DNA of 64,000 nt from Hoylesella nanceiensis DSM 19126 = JCM 15639 (lineage in GTDB: Bacteria > Bacteroidota > Bacteroidia > Bacteroidales > Bacteroidaceae), in the NCBI RefSeq assembly GCF_000379965.1, contig NZ_KB904331.1, positions 124,001 to 188,000 of the forward strand, written 5' to 3'. A model generated the notes under the pieces. It did no database searches, had not been told where the DNA came from, and worked only from the letters and a program-made list of their open reading frames with translations. Position 1 is the stretch's first letter, and each line of letters begins with the position of its first letter. The position numbers and the translations under genes were made by a program. Positions 18,589-29,311 of this stretch are shown here, piece after piece.

Positions 18589-20112
18589 ATGAATAAAAAA
18601 AGCATAGAATCATCAAATCCATTTGTGGATATTGAACATGTTACAAATACCATTTCTGATATTGTAGCACTCAGGACTAAAGTTGTGTTTAGATCAAACA
18701 ATGGACTTATTGTCTCTCTTCCTGATGATGACACAAGTCTTTTACAAGGAGCAAAGTCTGAAGAAATTATAAATATGTCACCTAATGATGTAATTGACAT
18801 TTATTATGATGCAGAAGGAAATTCATATAAAGACAATGGTAAATATGAAGTTTACAAAAATATATTATCAAAAGCTTCAAATGGTCACGTTTTCAACGCC
18901 ATAGTAACTGATATTACAAAGCAAGGGCTTCTTGTGTCTGTCGAAGGACTACAATGTTTTTTGCCAGAGGGTCAAATTGGTGTAGAAAATCATACTGATC
19001 TTAGGAGCTTTGTGAGTCAAACGATAGAAGTGAAACTGATAAGTATTAAACTTAAAGAAAAGGCAGGAAACCGTTTTCTTCCAATTGTATCACATAAGAT
19101 ATTGACAGAAGAGCGGAATCTTGAAAAGATAAATACACTAAGCATCGGTAGTATTGTAAATGGAATAGTAAAGAATATAGAAAATTACGGTGTTTTCGTT
19201 ACTTTGCTCCCTTCCATTGATGGACTAATACATATTACTGATCTATCTTGGGAGAGAATTTCTAATCCTACTGAAATTGTTTCTGTAGGTCAAAGTATTA
19301 CTGTTAAAATACTTGATATAAAGCAGAATAAAGGAAAAACCAATATTAGTTTAGGTTTGAAACAATTAACTAAAAAACCTTGGGAACGCTTTGATAGAAA
19401 CATTAAGGAGGGAGATATTGTTACAGGTCCTGTCTGCAATATAATGGATTTTGGTATTTTTTTAAAACTTTCTTGTGGGATTCAAGGCTTTATCCACAAG
19501 TCAGAACTTGCTTGGGATACACACATTTCTTCTAAAGATTTCTCTATAGGGCAACCACTTACTGCAAAAATCATCAAAATAGATTGGGAACAAGAAAAAC
19601 TACTTCTCAGTTTAAAACAGATGACAAGTGATCCCTGGAGTAGTATTGATGAAAAAATTGCAGTTGGTAATATTGTTGATGTAACTATTAAAAGTTTTAC
19701 TAACTTTGGAGTATTCGTCAAGATAGTTGACGGAATAGAAGGCTTAATTCATGTGTCCGAATTGTCTTGGATAGAAAAAATTAAAAAGCCAAAGGATATT
19801 TATAACATTGATGATAGATTGAAGGCTGTTATTTTATCAATTGATAAGGATAAGAGGAAAATAGAATTAAGTTTCAAACAAGTTAGTCCAAATCCCTGGC
19901 TTATATATCAAACTGGTCAGCAAGTAAATGCAACTGTTGATAACATTGCAAAAAATGGTATCCAAGTGAAAATTGTAGGCACTAATTTACCAGCCTTTAT
20001 ACCATCCAATTTCTCGTCTCACGATTTGTCTATAGAGGAAAGCAGTAAACTTATCTGTGAGATTAAAGAGATTGATTTGAACAGAAAAAGAATAATCTTA
20101 GCAATTCTTTAA
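18589..20112 (+). CDS. Poly-S1 domain RNA-binding protein
   Basis: A 507-residue protein with an N-terminal ~95-residue region and five S1-like OB-fold repeats: about 98-170 (GHVFNAIVTDITKQG), 187-262 (GSIVNGIVKNIENYGVFV), 273-345 (GDIVTGPVCNIMDFGIFL), 360-432 (GNIVDVTIKSFTNFGVFV) and a more divergent 440-507. Repeats 2-4 keep the GLIHxSELSW-type block of ribosomal protein S1. S1 arrays bind single-stranded RNA. The protein looks like a shortened S1 (RpsA or ErpA-like) adapted to the operon, and may present a transcript to the RT. It starts 9 bases after the RT stop and ends one base before the helicase ATG, so it is translationally linked to both. Confidence 0.85.
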   Translation: MNKKSIESSNPFVDIEHVTNTISDIVALRTKVVFRSNNGLIVSLPDDDTSLLQGAKSEEIINMSPNDVIDIYYDAEGNSYKDNGKYEVYKNILSKASNGHVFNAIVTDITKQGLLVSVEGLQCFLPEGQIGVENHTDLRSFVSQTIEVKLISIKLKEKAGNRFLPIVSHKILTEERNLEKINTLSIGSIVNGIVKNIENYGVFVTLLPSIDGLIHITDLSWERISNPTEIVSVGQSITVKILDIKQNKGKTNISLGLKQLTKKPWERFDRNIKEGDIVTGPVCNIMDFGIFLKLSCGIQGFIHKSELAWDTHISSKDFSIGQPLTAKIIKIDWEQEKLLLSLKQMTSDPWSSIDEKIAVGNIVDVTIKSFTNFGVFVKIVDGIEGLIHVSELSWIEKIKKPKDIYNIDDRLKAVILSIDKDKRKIELSFKQVSPNPWLIYQTGQQVNATVDNIAKNGIQVKIVGTNLPAFIPSNFSSHDLSIEESSKLICEIKEIDLNRKRIILAIL

Positions 20113-20113
20113 T

Positions 20114-23100
20114 ATGGGATTCAATACAGATTTATTAAAAGAGATATGGTTAAAACATATCGAAGTTCAAGAACGTGTTCTTCAACTCAATTCAGCACCA
20201 TTAGCAATTGAACCTGATTCTATCAACGTTTCAGGACAGAGACTAAAACTTATTGTTAGTCAGACCGATGAACTTGACTCGAAAATAGATAAAGTAAAGG
20301 CTTTCTTCGGTGTATCTGATGACGCAATTGATTCTGACAACGATACAATTACCTGCGATGGTCATTTTGAGGCGCATACGTCGGAAATTACACAATTGGC
20401 AACAGAATGTCAAAAATACTATATTCAGTTATCAACCAATCCTGTTATAGATGGTGTCATTCGATCTCAGAAATCGTCATTTCTACTATGTGTAAAAGCA
20501 TTAAAGGAAGCTAATATTCAATATTCCGTTGATAATAATAGACGATTGCAAGTTTCAGTTGATGCTCTTCGCATATTAGATAAAGAGCATTCTTTTCTTC
20601 ATGACATTTTGCCAGAAAAAGCAAGTGGTATTTTCAGTGTATCTCCTACCCCAGCCTATTTTCTTAGAAAATGGTTATTTCTTAAATGCAAACACGAAAT
20701 TAAATATCAAACGGTTAAACATGAGGGTAAAGAAGAAAGAAGACTGAGACGCTTTTTATCCATTAAAAATAATTATTTCTCAGAAGCAGCTCTTCATAAA
20801 CTCAACACAATTTGGGGACTCCGATTGTTTTCTTTTGATGTACTTATCAAATTGTCAGATAAGACAGCAAATAGTTACAATTTTAATAACTCACTTTATG
20901 ATTTTCCTAAGCTAAAAGAGGGATACTTTCATTATCATTTTAATGCTAATAATAGTAATGAAGAAAGTATCCCTTCTATCATTATGGCCAAATGGCAAGT
21001 GGATCTATTAGAAAACATTTGCAAAAAAGAGTTTGGAGAAAATAATTTTGAACTCAATATAGATTATAATTATATATATGATTCAAGATTGTTTCATGAA
21101 TTTGTTGAAGATATTAATAGTTACGAGTTTTTTCAAGATCTCAAAAATATAATAGATGAGGAAAGTATATCAGTAAGTGAAACAAAACAATCAATTGGCG
21201 TAGACTTTAATTGGAGAGAGACAGATCCTGATCATCTTAAAATTGAACTTAGCAATAAGTACGATGACATGGAAGTTTCTATTTTCTCTGATCATAGATG
21301 CAATGTAGAGATAAGTGATAAAAATGCAGATTGGGATAAAATTGAAGCTTTCCTAAAGGAGAACTACTCTTCTTTAAAGACCTATATCAGTCCCAATGAT
21401 GGATCTATGCACTTTGTTCAGGAATATCGTACACCTGAGCAATCATCACAATTTCGTTTTTCAATTTCTGCATCATTAAACCATTTGAGAGAAATGGGAT
21501 GTGAGTGCGAAATACATCCAAATGAAATTGGTAAGAAGAAATATCTTCTACGTGTTGATCAAAATAAAATAGCGGAAAATAAAAAAAGTATAGTTAATAG
21601 TCTTCGTGGTGCAGAGTTTTCTGTTGGAGGTCATTCCATTGGAAAATTATTCAAGATATTTTTCCCTGAACTTTTATTCGACACTTCATCTACTGACTAT
21701 AACTTTTCAGAAGATGGTGCCATGTCTTTTAACCAGATAACCCCAAATCTTGAAGGCGATTTAGAGAAAATTAAAAGATTAAAAGATGCTTTTGATAATA
21801 TTACTTCTGGAAAAGGCGTAAGAAATCCGAACATCAGTAGTTTTATTTTTGATGCCCAGAAAGCTACACCTACAAAGGATATAGACTTTTATACAAATGA
21901 ATCTAGTGACTACTATCAGGATATAAAACATAATTTATTGAATAAGCACATCAATCCATCGCAGTTAAATGCTATTATTAAATGCTTAAAAGCCAAGGAT
22001 CTATCTCTTATTCAAGGACCTCCAGGTACAGGTAAATCAACAGCTATTGCGGAACTTATTTGGCAGCATATAAGATTAAATCCGAAGGAACGTATTCTTC
22101 TAACATCAGAAACTAACCTCGCTGTTGATAATGCCATTGACAGAATTGTTAATGGCAGGCATAATCTTGTCAAGCCAATACGCTTTGGTTCGGATGATAG
22201 GCTTGCAGTAGAAGGTCGACAATTTTCTCTAGCAGCTATGGAAGAATGGGTAGAAACTGGCAAATATGAATTCATTGAAGATCTTGAAGAATCTGCTGAG
22301 GATGATGAAGCGATAACCAAGACTGGAAAGATGATATTAGTTAATTGGCTAGAAAATATCAAAAAACGTATTGACTATAGTAATATGGATTCGCGATCTG
22401 TATTATTATGGGAAAATATGCTTGATAATCCTAGTAAATCTCTTAGGCAGCTAATATTTGACCAATACAGATCACATTGTAATGTGGTTGGTGCCACATG
22501 TAGTTCTATTGGAGAAAAAAACACCAAAAATAGGCCAACAAAATTTTACATGAATTATTGTACTATATTTGGTGAAGTTGGCAAAAAGACAATTTATAAA
22601 AAAGGAATGGATTTCAATGAAGACGATAATGAACTTGAAATAACCACCTATAATTGTAAAGATGGAATTAAATTCTCAACCGTCATTCAGGATGAATCTA
22701 GCAAAGCCACTCCTGCAGAATTGGCATTACCCCTTGTCTACGGTAAAAAAAATATCGTGATTGGTGACCATCGTCAGTTGCCTCCAATGCTCGACAAAGA
22801 AGAGTTCATAAATACTCTTGACTTCCTTGTTGACAACGCAACTGGCGAGTCAGAGATGAAGCAACTGAGAAAATTAAAAACATATGTCATAAAAAACTTT
22901 GATGAAATGGAAATATCACATTTCCAAAGAATTTATGAAAGTATTGATCCTAGTTTGAAAGGAAAATTCACGAGACAATATAGAATGCATCCTGATATTA
23001 ATGAAGTCATTAAGCAATTCTATGAAGAGAAAGATGGTAATGATTCTGCTAACGGACTAATATGTGGACTCATAGATCCAATTGATTTAGGAGTAAATAA

Positions 23101-23758
23101 TCCAGATATGTCAAATCCATTTTCAAGGTATCATGGCATTCAAATAGATGATTTTATTTGTGGAGAAGCCTTATCTACAAATAACCATGTAATTTGGATT
23201 GATGTAAACTCTCCTGAAATGATTGAAGGAACATCAAGAGTCAACGAAGGAGAGGTTAATGTCATATCACATATTTTGAAAAAATTCTCAGAATCAGACT
23301 CATTTAAACAATATTGTGACAAATGGGCTGATGAAGATGATAAAGAAATTGGTATCATCAGCTTTTACAGTAAACAGAGAAATAAAATCAGACGAATGTG
23401 TAAATCGTTTAACGACTTGCCGTTGAAAATCGATGTTGTGGATAGATTCCAAGGCATGGAAAGAAATATAATTATTGTTTCTATGGTCAGAAGTAACACC
23501 ATTATTTCGGATTCTCAACAACAACCTGATTATTCTGAATATGAATTAGGATTCCCAGAACAACATGATCTGGGATTTGCGCAATCACCAAATAGATTGA
23601 ACGTTGCGTTATCAAGATCAAAAAGGCTATTGATTATAATTGGTAACAGCGAATTGTTCAGGCAAAAGAGTATTTATGACAATGTTTACAACATTATTAA
23701 AGCAAATCCTAATGGTAAAATAATAAAATGTAATCCATATGAAGACATTTGCAAATAA
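20114..23758 (+). CDS. Upf1/DNA2-like SF1 helicase
   Basis: 1214 residues. The N-terminal ~600 residues have no domain I recognise. The C-terminal half is an SF1 (AAA_11/AAA_12) helicase core: Walker A IQGPPGTGKS near 635, Walker B QDESSKATPAE near 859 (DESS in place of DEAD), IGDHRQLPPM near 883, TRQYRMHPDI near 955, VVDRFQGMERN near 1110 and NVALSRSKRLL near 1163. This is the order seen in Upf1-, Dna2- and SenA-type helicases acting on RNA or DNA. Such helicases occur in several defence systems. The start codon is one base after the S1 stop, and the end overlaps the next gene by 20 bases. A role in unwinding RT products or phage nucleic acid is inferred from context only. Confidence 0.85.
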   Translation: MGFNTDLLKEIWLKHIEVQERVLQLNSAPLAIEPDSINVSGQRLKLIVSQTDELDSKIDKVKAFFGVSDDAIDSDNDTITCDGHFEAHTSEITQLATECQKYYIQLSTNPVIDGVIRSQKSSFLLCVKALKEANIQYSVDNNRRLQVSVDALRILDKEHSFLHDILPEKASGIFSVSPTPAYFLRKWLFLKCKHEIKYQTVKHEGKEERRLRRFLSIKNNYFSEAALHKLNTIWGLRLFSFDVLIKLSDKTANSYNFNNSLYDFPKLKEGYFHYHFNANNSNEESIPSIIMAKWQVDLLENICKKEFGENNFELNIDYNYIYDSRLFHEFVEDINSYEFFQDLKNIIDEESISVSETKQSIGVDFNWRETDPDHLKIELSNKYDDMEVSIFSDHRCNVEISDKNADWDKIEAFLKENYSSLKTYISPNDGSMHFVQEYRTPEQSSQFRFSISASLNHLREMGCECEIHPNEIGKKKYLLRVDQNKIAENKKSIVNSLRGAEFSVGGHSIGKLFKIFFPELLFDTSSTDYNFSEDGAMSFNQITPNLEGDLEKIKRLKDAFDNITSGKGVRNPNISSFIFDAQKATPTKDIDFYTNESSDYYQDIKHNLLNKHINPSQLNAIIKCLKAKDLSLIQGPPGTGKSTAIAELIWQHIRLNPKERILLTSETNLAVDNAIDRIVNGRHNLVKPIRFGSDDRLAVEGRQFSLAAMEEWVETGKYEFIEDLEESAEDDEAITKTGKMILVNWLENIKKRIDYSNMDSRSVLLWENMLDNPSKSLRQLIFDQYRSHCNVVGATCSSIGEKNTKNRPTKFYMNYCTIFGEVGKKTIYKKGMDFNEDDNELEITTYNCKDGIKFSTVIQDESSKATPAELALPLVYGKKNIVIGDHRQLPPMLDKEEFINTLDFLVDNATGESEMKQLRKLKTYVIKNFDEMEISHFQRIYESIDPSLKGKFTRQYRMHPDINEVIKQFYEEKDGNDSANGLICGLIDPIDLGVNNPDMSNPFSRYHGIQIDDFICGEALSTNNHVIWIDVNSPEMIEGTSRVNEGEVNVISHILKKFSESDSFKQYCDKWADEDDKEIGIISFYSKQRNKIRRMCKSFNDLPLKIDVVDRFQGMERNIIIVSMVRSNTIISDSQQQPDYSEYELGFPEQHDLGFAQSPNRLNVALSRSKRLLIIIGNSELFRQKSIYDNVYNIIKANPNGKIIKCNPYEDICK

Positions 23759-26700
23759 AATATCTGAGTCACAAAAAATCTATAAGTCGCAAGCATCAGA
23801 TTCAACGTTCAATACTTGGCCCTTAAAAAAAACAAAGTGCAGAATCTATTTGTACGAAGATGTGTCATGTTCTGACATTGATACTATTATATGCTCTACT
23901 TTATATCTACATGAAGGAGTTTTATCAGTTGATGATTTAGCTACGATTCTTGGTTTTAATGTAAAAGATGATTTTAGCTCCAATCCTATAAGATACAAGG
24001 ATGAAGCAGAAGTCGCTATCTTTAACAATTTGCTAAATTCATTAAAGTCTGATGAACTTATTAACGTAGATGCGGATAATATTCAATTAACCACATTAGG
24101 AGAATTTGCTGTAAGAAATACAAAAAAGCGATTGTTCTATTCTGCAGAATGCAAATATTACGAGAATTTCAGTTTAAAACAGATAAAAGAAGAGCTGTTT
24201 CCTTTTAGAGATGCGCTTGCACTAACAACACAAGTAGAAAAGAAACAGCGCATTTCATTTTACAAGCAGTTATCTTCGTACGATATTATTCCTGAAGTAA
24301 AGGACGATGAAAGAATCTTGGTAGAAGCGCTTCTACAACAAGTGCCTAGCAATACAAATCTTTTTTCGGCTAATCTATTGTCCAATGACTTTGTAATTGA
24401 AAGCGAAAAGATAGGCATTGCTGTTTACAATGACCAAAGAGAAGACTTTGTCATTATATATTCTAACGATGGTTCAATAAGTGAAAATGCGTCAGAACTA
24501 ATTAATGCAGAAGTTAATTCGAATGTCAAATCAATAAAAGTTGAATGGGGGTATTATTTACGATTACTTAACGACCCTAATGCAAAATTAGACTCGGAAG
24601 CACTTAAACCATTTGAAGATATCATTGAATGGGAAGTCGTCGTAAAGGATAATAGATTTTGTTGGGACGATTCTGCTCTTTTCAGAATGATAGCCAACAA
24701 TATTGATGCAAATATCTGGCACTATGTCTCTTCTTTATGCCCAATTGATGATGTAAAGAGATATTTAAAAATCGATTCTGAGAACTGGGATTGGAGTATA
24801 TTATCAGCACGTATCGATGGAGATTTTATAACTGAATATGCACATCAATATCCATGGAATTTTGACATCATTATCCATAATGACAATGTAAGCAAAGAGA
24901 ACCTACAACAGCTATTAACAAATCCTCATCTTACATCAGTGCAGTGGCTTTGGAAGGAGATTATGCCATCTCTTTCCGACGAATTCGTAATCCAACATAT
25001 CGACGATGTTGATTTCGACTTATCAATAATTACAGAGAAAAATCAAGCTATTGTTAAGAGGTTGATATTAGACTATCCTGACAAAAGTTGGGATTGGACC
25101 TATATATCAAAAGCATATGATCTAAACTATATATTAGATAATATTGAGCTCCTTGCAAAACGACTAGATTTAAAAGTTGTAACAACACGAGCTCTTAGTA
25201 CAACTGAATTTTCAAAAGCATTTTGTAGATCAGACATTTTCAAAAATGAACTGAAAAATTCTATAGAATCTTCAAATACACCATTCAATGTTAATACCTC
25301 TAACCTTATATGGAATAATGAATGTATTAACTTTCTGGAAGCAGCAGGAGCACTAACCTGGTGTGTTCCTATTGTTGGCGGCTTTGAATGTAATCAATTT
25401 ATTCTATGGGATAAATCTTTCTTTAATCTTTACTCAAATAGAATAAAGACATCATTGGCTTACACTGCTGTAACATCGCGAGTTAGCGATTTTACAATAG
25501 TTGACGAGTATCCAAATTTTCATTGGAATTGGGATATAATTTCATCAAAAGAAGAATGGATTGCTGATACTCTTTTTGTAAAGAGACATATTAAAAAACT
25601 CAATTTAGTAAAGTCTTTCGATCTATTCTCAAGCGAGACTTTCTGTGCCTTGTTTGATAATGAAGATATTCTAAATTTCCTCTTGTCACATCCAGAGACA
25701 AAGGCAAGGGCTACAGAACTGGCTACAATCCAACTTGTGAGAGAGAATTTTAGTTTTGATTGGGATTGGAACCTACTTACATCTAAAATAGTTGATTCTC
25801 TAAAAATTGACAAATTAGGCGACACTCGCTGGGCAGAAAAATGGAATTGGCAAATATTATCCTCAAAACTTCCAGTCGATAAAGTATCCGATTACATAGC
25901 ACAATATCAAAACTATTGGGATTGGACTATCTTGTCCAGAAGACTGTCTAAATCAACTATCCTCGAACATCTTACGAACTTTGTCGACAAATGGGAATGG
26001 AATATATTAATTGATGAAATCTTTGATAAAGAAGACTTGTGCATCGAAGGATATCTTCCAACAATAGCCACAATCATCAATCAAAAAGATGAAGATATTC
26101 AACCCATGTTATGGGGTAAAATCACAAGACGCTTTACACTTGAAGAGCTTTATGATCAAATTAACAAATCAAACACATTGGAGGACTATTCAAGTCTATT
26201 CCAGTGGGACTTATTGTATGTTTATGACCATGAAGAATTTAACCTCGATGCATACGTTGAACAGTATAGTGATGATATTGATTGGGAGTTATTATCTAAG
26301 TCAAAATCAGCAGAGAGACTCTTCTATTATGACAAAGTCATATTAAGCTTTAAGCTATGGCTTGAGATGGTGAAATCTCTCCTTTACAATGATGATTATT
26401 GTTGGGATTTCATTACCCTGTCTCAAAATGAGTCTATAAATTGGCATCCTGCAATATTAAAAATACGTCGAAGCCAATGGGATTGGCAATACCTGTCTCA
26501 GTTTAGTCGGTGCTTTGCAAGTCATCCTAAAGACGAAAACAACATAATAAAAAATATCCAGCAGTTTAAGGATAATATTGATTTCAACTTATTGTCCAAA
26601 AGAGAAGACGTTAAGTTTTCCGACTTACTGCTAAATACTTTTCTTGAAGAAGACTGGAATTGGAAGTCAATATCGGCATCCAAGAAGTTAAACATATCAA

Positions 26701-29255
26701 ATAGTTTCCTTATAGATAATCAAGATAAAGACTGGGATTGGGATATACTTTCTCAAGGAGGTATCATTGCTATTGATAAAGAATTATTAGAACATACAAA
26801 GAATAGGCCTTGGAATTGGACACTTTTGTCCTCTAATAATTCACTAAGAATGACAATTGCAGAGCTGTTATCCCTAGGAATATCAGGATGGGACTGGGAA
26901 ACTTTATCAGGTCGAATGGACATTCCATTTGACAATGATAGCATTCTATCAACAGTTGACAAATCATATATTTCATGGGATTGGAACTTATTATCATCAA
27001 GATCTGATCTGCAGTATACAGAAGACTTTGTCCTGAAAATTTATAACAAGTCATTAGATTGGCATGCTGTATCAAGAATGAATAGCTTCTGCCCAACAAT
27101 TAATGTATTATCAAAATTATCATCTTTTGACTTGGATTGGGATGCAATTTCGCAGAACCATTCCTTGTCAAAAGATGTCTTATGGCCATATAGAGAAAAG
27201 CTTAATTGGCAATATATTAGTCAGAATGAAACTTTCCAGAATCTAGGTTTGGATTTCTTTGTAAAATATAAATCATTCTTAGATTGGACTATCATATCTG
27301 CATCAAAAGCCTTTACGCCATCAATAGATAATTTGAAAGAATTCAAAGACTGTCTTGATTGGAGTGTCATCAATGAAAGAAAAGATTTAAAATACACCAA
27401 CTTGCTTCTTAATGAATTCTCTGATTATATTAATTGGACAGAAGCATCAAAAACAAATACTATTGATTTCTCTGTAGAATTTGTTAGAAAGTATATTGAT
27501 AGATGGGATTGGACTCTTCTGTTTAATAATCCTTTAATTAAAGAGAAAGCTGAAATATACGAATCTACATTTAAAGATAAACTCAATGGTAAAAAATTTA
27601 TTGAGCGTTTTTCTGATAGTAATCCTAAGATATATCACTTTGCTCATTTATTCAATGCATTAAGTATTATTAAAACAAGAAAAATACTAAGCAGAATTGG
27701 CGGTAAAGGATTATTTGAAAACTCAGCAGGAAGTAATGTACATAGAAGGGATACTGCACATTATTACGCTAGATTTTACTATCGTCCACAGACTCCAACA
27801 CAATATTATAACGAATCTTTAGGAGAAGATTCCCATTCATCAAAAGAGATATGGGTATTTGGAGGATATGATAGCAGAGGAAAGAAGATTTGGAGTTCAG
27901 ATTTTAAATGTCCAACTAAAAAATATTGGGGTGCTCAAAGATTGGGCTCGCCAAAATGTCCAATGCCAGTCTTTTTCGAATTTGATCTTAGAGAAGTTTT
28001 AAACAAATGCTTAGATAAATGCTATTATAGTACTGGAAACATGCAAAAAAACAATAGTCTGGTAATCTCAGTTGCAGATAATCCGAACAAGCTCAATATT
28101 GAAAATTTATATGCAACGATTGAAGACGGATTTGATACATATAAAGCATATTCTCAGCAAGAGTTTCTTGTATGGAATGAATTGGATTTTTCACAACTTG
28201 AAAACTACAGAATTATCTGTTATAACAAGGAACAGGCTGAACTATTAAAGATGCAGCTGGGTGATGATCCAATTTGTAATCACATTACAACAGATTCGGA
28301 TACAGACTCTGGAATTGATGTATTCCATCGTGAAAACAGAACTGTTTCGGTAAAAGAAACGGAAGAGACTATTTGTTTCTCAACAAATTATAGAGATCCT
28401 AGTTCAATTATCATTGAATGCGAAGATATTGACAAACTTGAAATTACAGACAAGTCGAACATCACGAATATATCAACAGGCAAAATTCAAGCTTATCCTT
28501 CAATAAGCCTTATAAAGCCTTCGATTCCTATTACTGTGCGCTTTATGGATCTTCAGAAATACGACTGCAATTCATGGGTAATATATTCAAATAGCAAGGA
28601 GATAAGATCAAGTAATACTGGCTACTCTATCATAACGTCATCTTTAATCAACAATTTTAGACTTGAGGTGTCAAAGCTAAACATTTCAATCTCGAAATCA
28701 TTGTTTAAGGACTACATGTTATATTCATATCATGGCATAGCACATACAATAAGAGTAATGCTAAATGCATTTTTAATTGCCAATATTGATAATTCTGTTA
28801 ACGAAACAATGGTTTCTAATATTTTGTATGCAGCACTTATACATGATTTAGGAAAGAAAAGTGATACAGAAGGTGAAATTCACGGTGAAAACTCTGCAAT
28901 ACTGTATCAGGAAAAAATCAATAAGTTGTTAGATAATCGAAATGCCTCAAATGTACTAGAAGCTGTAAAATTTCATTCAATTGATGACTCTAAATGTCCT
29001 ACTCATGTTCATTCAAATAAAATATGGGAAATTCTTAAAGATGCAGATGCTTTAGATCGTAGCAGATTACCTGGAAAAGGATGTAATCCTTCCTTCTTAA
29101 GAAATCAAATTTTCACATCAGAGAAAGGGAAGGAGTTGTTATCTCTTGCATCACTGCTACCATCATTAACTGAAGGATGTTTATGGAATACTCCTCTAGA
29201 TGAATTATGCAGCGTTCTTGAATCGTTGATAATACAGTCAGATAATATCAATTGA
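23739..29255 (+). CDS. Giant Trp-repeat/DarT-like ADP-ribosyltransferase/HD protein
   Basis: 1838 residues, no signal peptide. About 1-290: unrecognised N-terminal region. About 300-1260: some 25 degenerate repeats around W-[DEN]-W-x-x-[LI]-S (NWDWSILS near 349, FDWDWNLLTS, KDWDWDILSQ, SWDWNLLSSR, RWDWTLLFNN near 1255), usually 25-45 residues apart. About 1297-1510: a DarT-like (DUF4433) ADP-ribosyltransferase domain with IYHFAHLFNALSIIKTRKIL, YARFYYRPQTPTQYY and QQEFLVW near 1472, whose Glu lies where the DarT catalytic Glu is expected. About 1664-1800: an HD phosphohydrolase-like domain with HGIAHT, IHDLGKK, HGE, FHS and KDADALDRS. DarT modifies thymidine in single-stranded DNA with ADP-ribose; HD domains cleave phosphoesters. 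The macrodomain gene follows 56 bases later. It is probably the toxic effector, with the repeats as sensor or scaffold; that is inference. Confidence 0.8.
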   Translation: MKTFANKISESQKIYKSQASDSTFNTWPLKKTKCRIYLYEDVSCSDIDTIICSTLYLHEGVLSVDDLATILGFNVKDDFSSNPIRYKDEAEVAIFNNLLNSLKSDELINVDADNIQLTTLGEFAVRNTKKRLFYSAECKYYENFSLKQIKEELFPFRDALALTTQVEKKQRISFYKQLSSYDIIPEVKDDERILVEALLQQVPSNTNLFSANLLSNDFVIESEKIGIAVYNDQREDFVIIYSNDGSISENASELINAEVNSNVKSIKVEWGYYLRLLNDPNAKLDSEALKPFEDIIEWEVVVKDNRFCWDDSALFRMIANNIDANIWHYVSSLCPIDDVKRYLKIDSENWDWSILSARIDGDFITEYAHQYPWNFDIIIHNDNVSKENLQQLLTNPHLTSVQWLWKEIMPSLSDEFVIQHIDDVDFDLSIITEKNQAIVKRLILDYPDKSWDWTYISKAYDLNYILDNIELLAKRLDLKVVTTRALSTTEFSKAFCRSDIFKNELKNSIESSNTPFNVNTSNLIWNNECINFLEAAGALTWCVPIVGGFECNQFILWDKSFFNLYSNRIKTSLAYTAVTSRVSDFTIVDEYPNFHWNWDIISSKEEWIADTLFVKRHIKKLNLVKSFDLFSSETFCALFDNEDILNFLLSHPETKARATELATIQLVRENFSFDWDWNLLTSKIVDSLKIDKLGDTRWAEKWNWQILSSKLPVDKVSDYIAQYQNYWDWTILSRRLSKSTILEHLTNFVDKWEWNILIDEIFDKEDLCIEGYLPTIATIINQKDEDIQPMLWGKITRRFTLEELYDQINKSNTLEDYSSLFQWDLLYVYDHEEFNLDAYVEQYSDDIDWELLSKSKSAERLFYYDKVILSFKLWLEMVKSLLYNDDYCWDFITLSQNESINWHPAILKIRRSQWDWQYLSQFSRCFASHPKDENNIIKNIQQFKDNIDFNLLSKREDVKFSDLLLNTFLEEDWNWKSISASKKLNISNSFLIDNQDKDWDWDILSQGGIIAIDKELLEHTKNRPWNWTLLSSNNSLRMTIAELLSLGISGWDWETLSGRMDIPFDNDSILSTVDKSYISWDWNLLSSRSDLQYTEDFVLKIYNKSLDWHAVSRMNSFCPTINVLSKLSSFDLDWDAISQNHSLSKDVLWPYREKLNWQYISQNETFQNLGLDFFVKYKSFLDWTIISASKAFTPSIDNLKEFKDCLDWSVINERKDLKYTNLLLNEFSDYINWTEASKTNTIDFSVEFVRKYIDRWDWTLLFNNPLIKEKAEIYESTFKDKLNGKKFIERFSDSNPKIYHFAHLFNALSIIKTRKILSRIGGKGLFENSAGSNVHRRDTAHYYARFYYRPQTPTQYYNESLGEDSHSSKEIWVFGGYDSRGKKIWSSDFKCPTKKYWGAQRLGSPKCPMPVFFEFDLREVLNKCLDKCYYSTGNMQKNNSLVISVADNPNKLNIENLYATIEDGFDTYKAYSQQEFLVWNELDFSQLENYRIICYNKEQAELLKMQLGDDPICNHITTDSDTDSGIDVFHRENRTVSVKETEETICFSTNYRDPSSIIIECEDIDKLEITDKSNITNISTGKIQAYPSISLIKPSIPITVRFMDLQKYDCNSWVIYSNSKEIRSSNTGYSIITSSLINNFRLEVSKLNISISKSLFKDYMLYSYHGIAHTIRVMLNAFLIANIDNSVNETMVSNILYAALIHDLGKKSDTEGEIHGENSAILYQEKINKLLDNRNASNVLEAVKFHSIDDSKCPTHVHSNKIWEILKDADALDRSRLPGKGCNPSFLRNQIFTSEKGKELLSLASLLPSLTEGCLWNTPLDELCSVLESLIIQSDNIN

Positions 29256-29311
29256 TTCTGATTAATAGTTATTTTAGAGAAGTCGTAACAAACAACAAAT
29301 AGATAAAGAAT

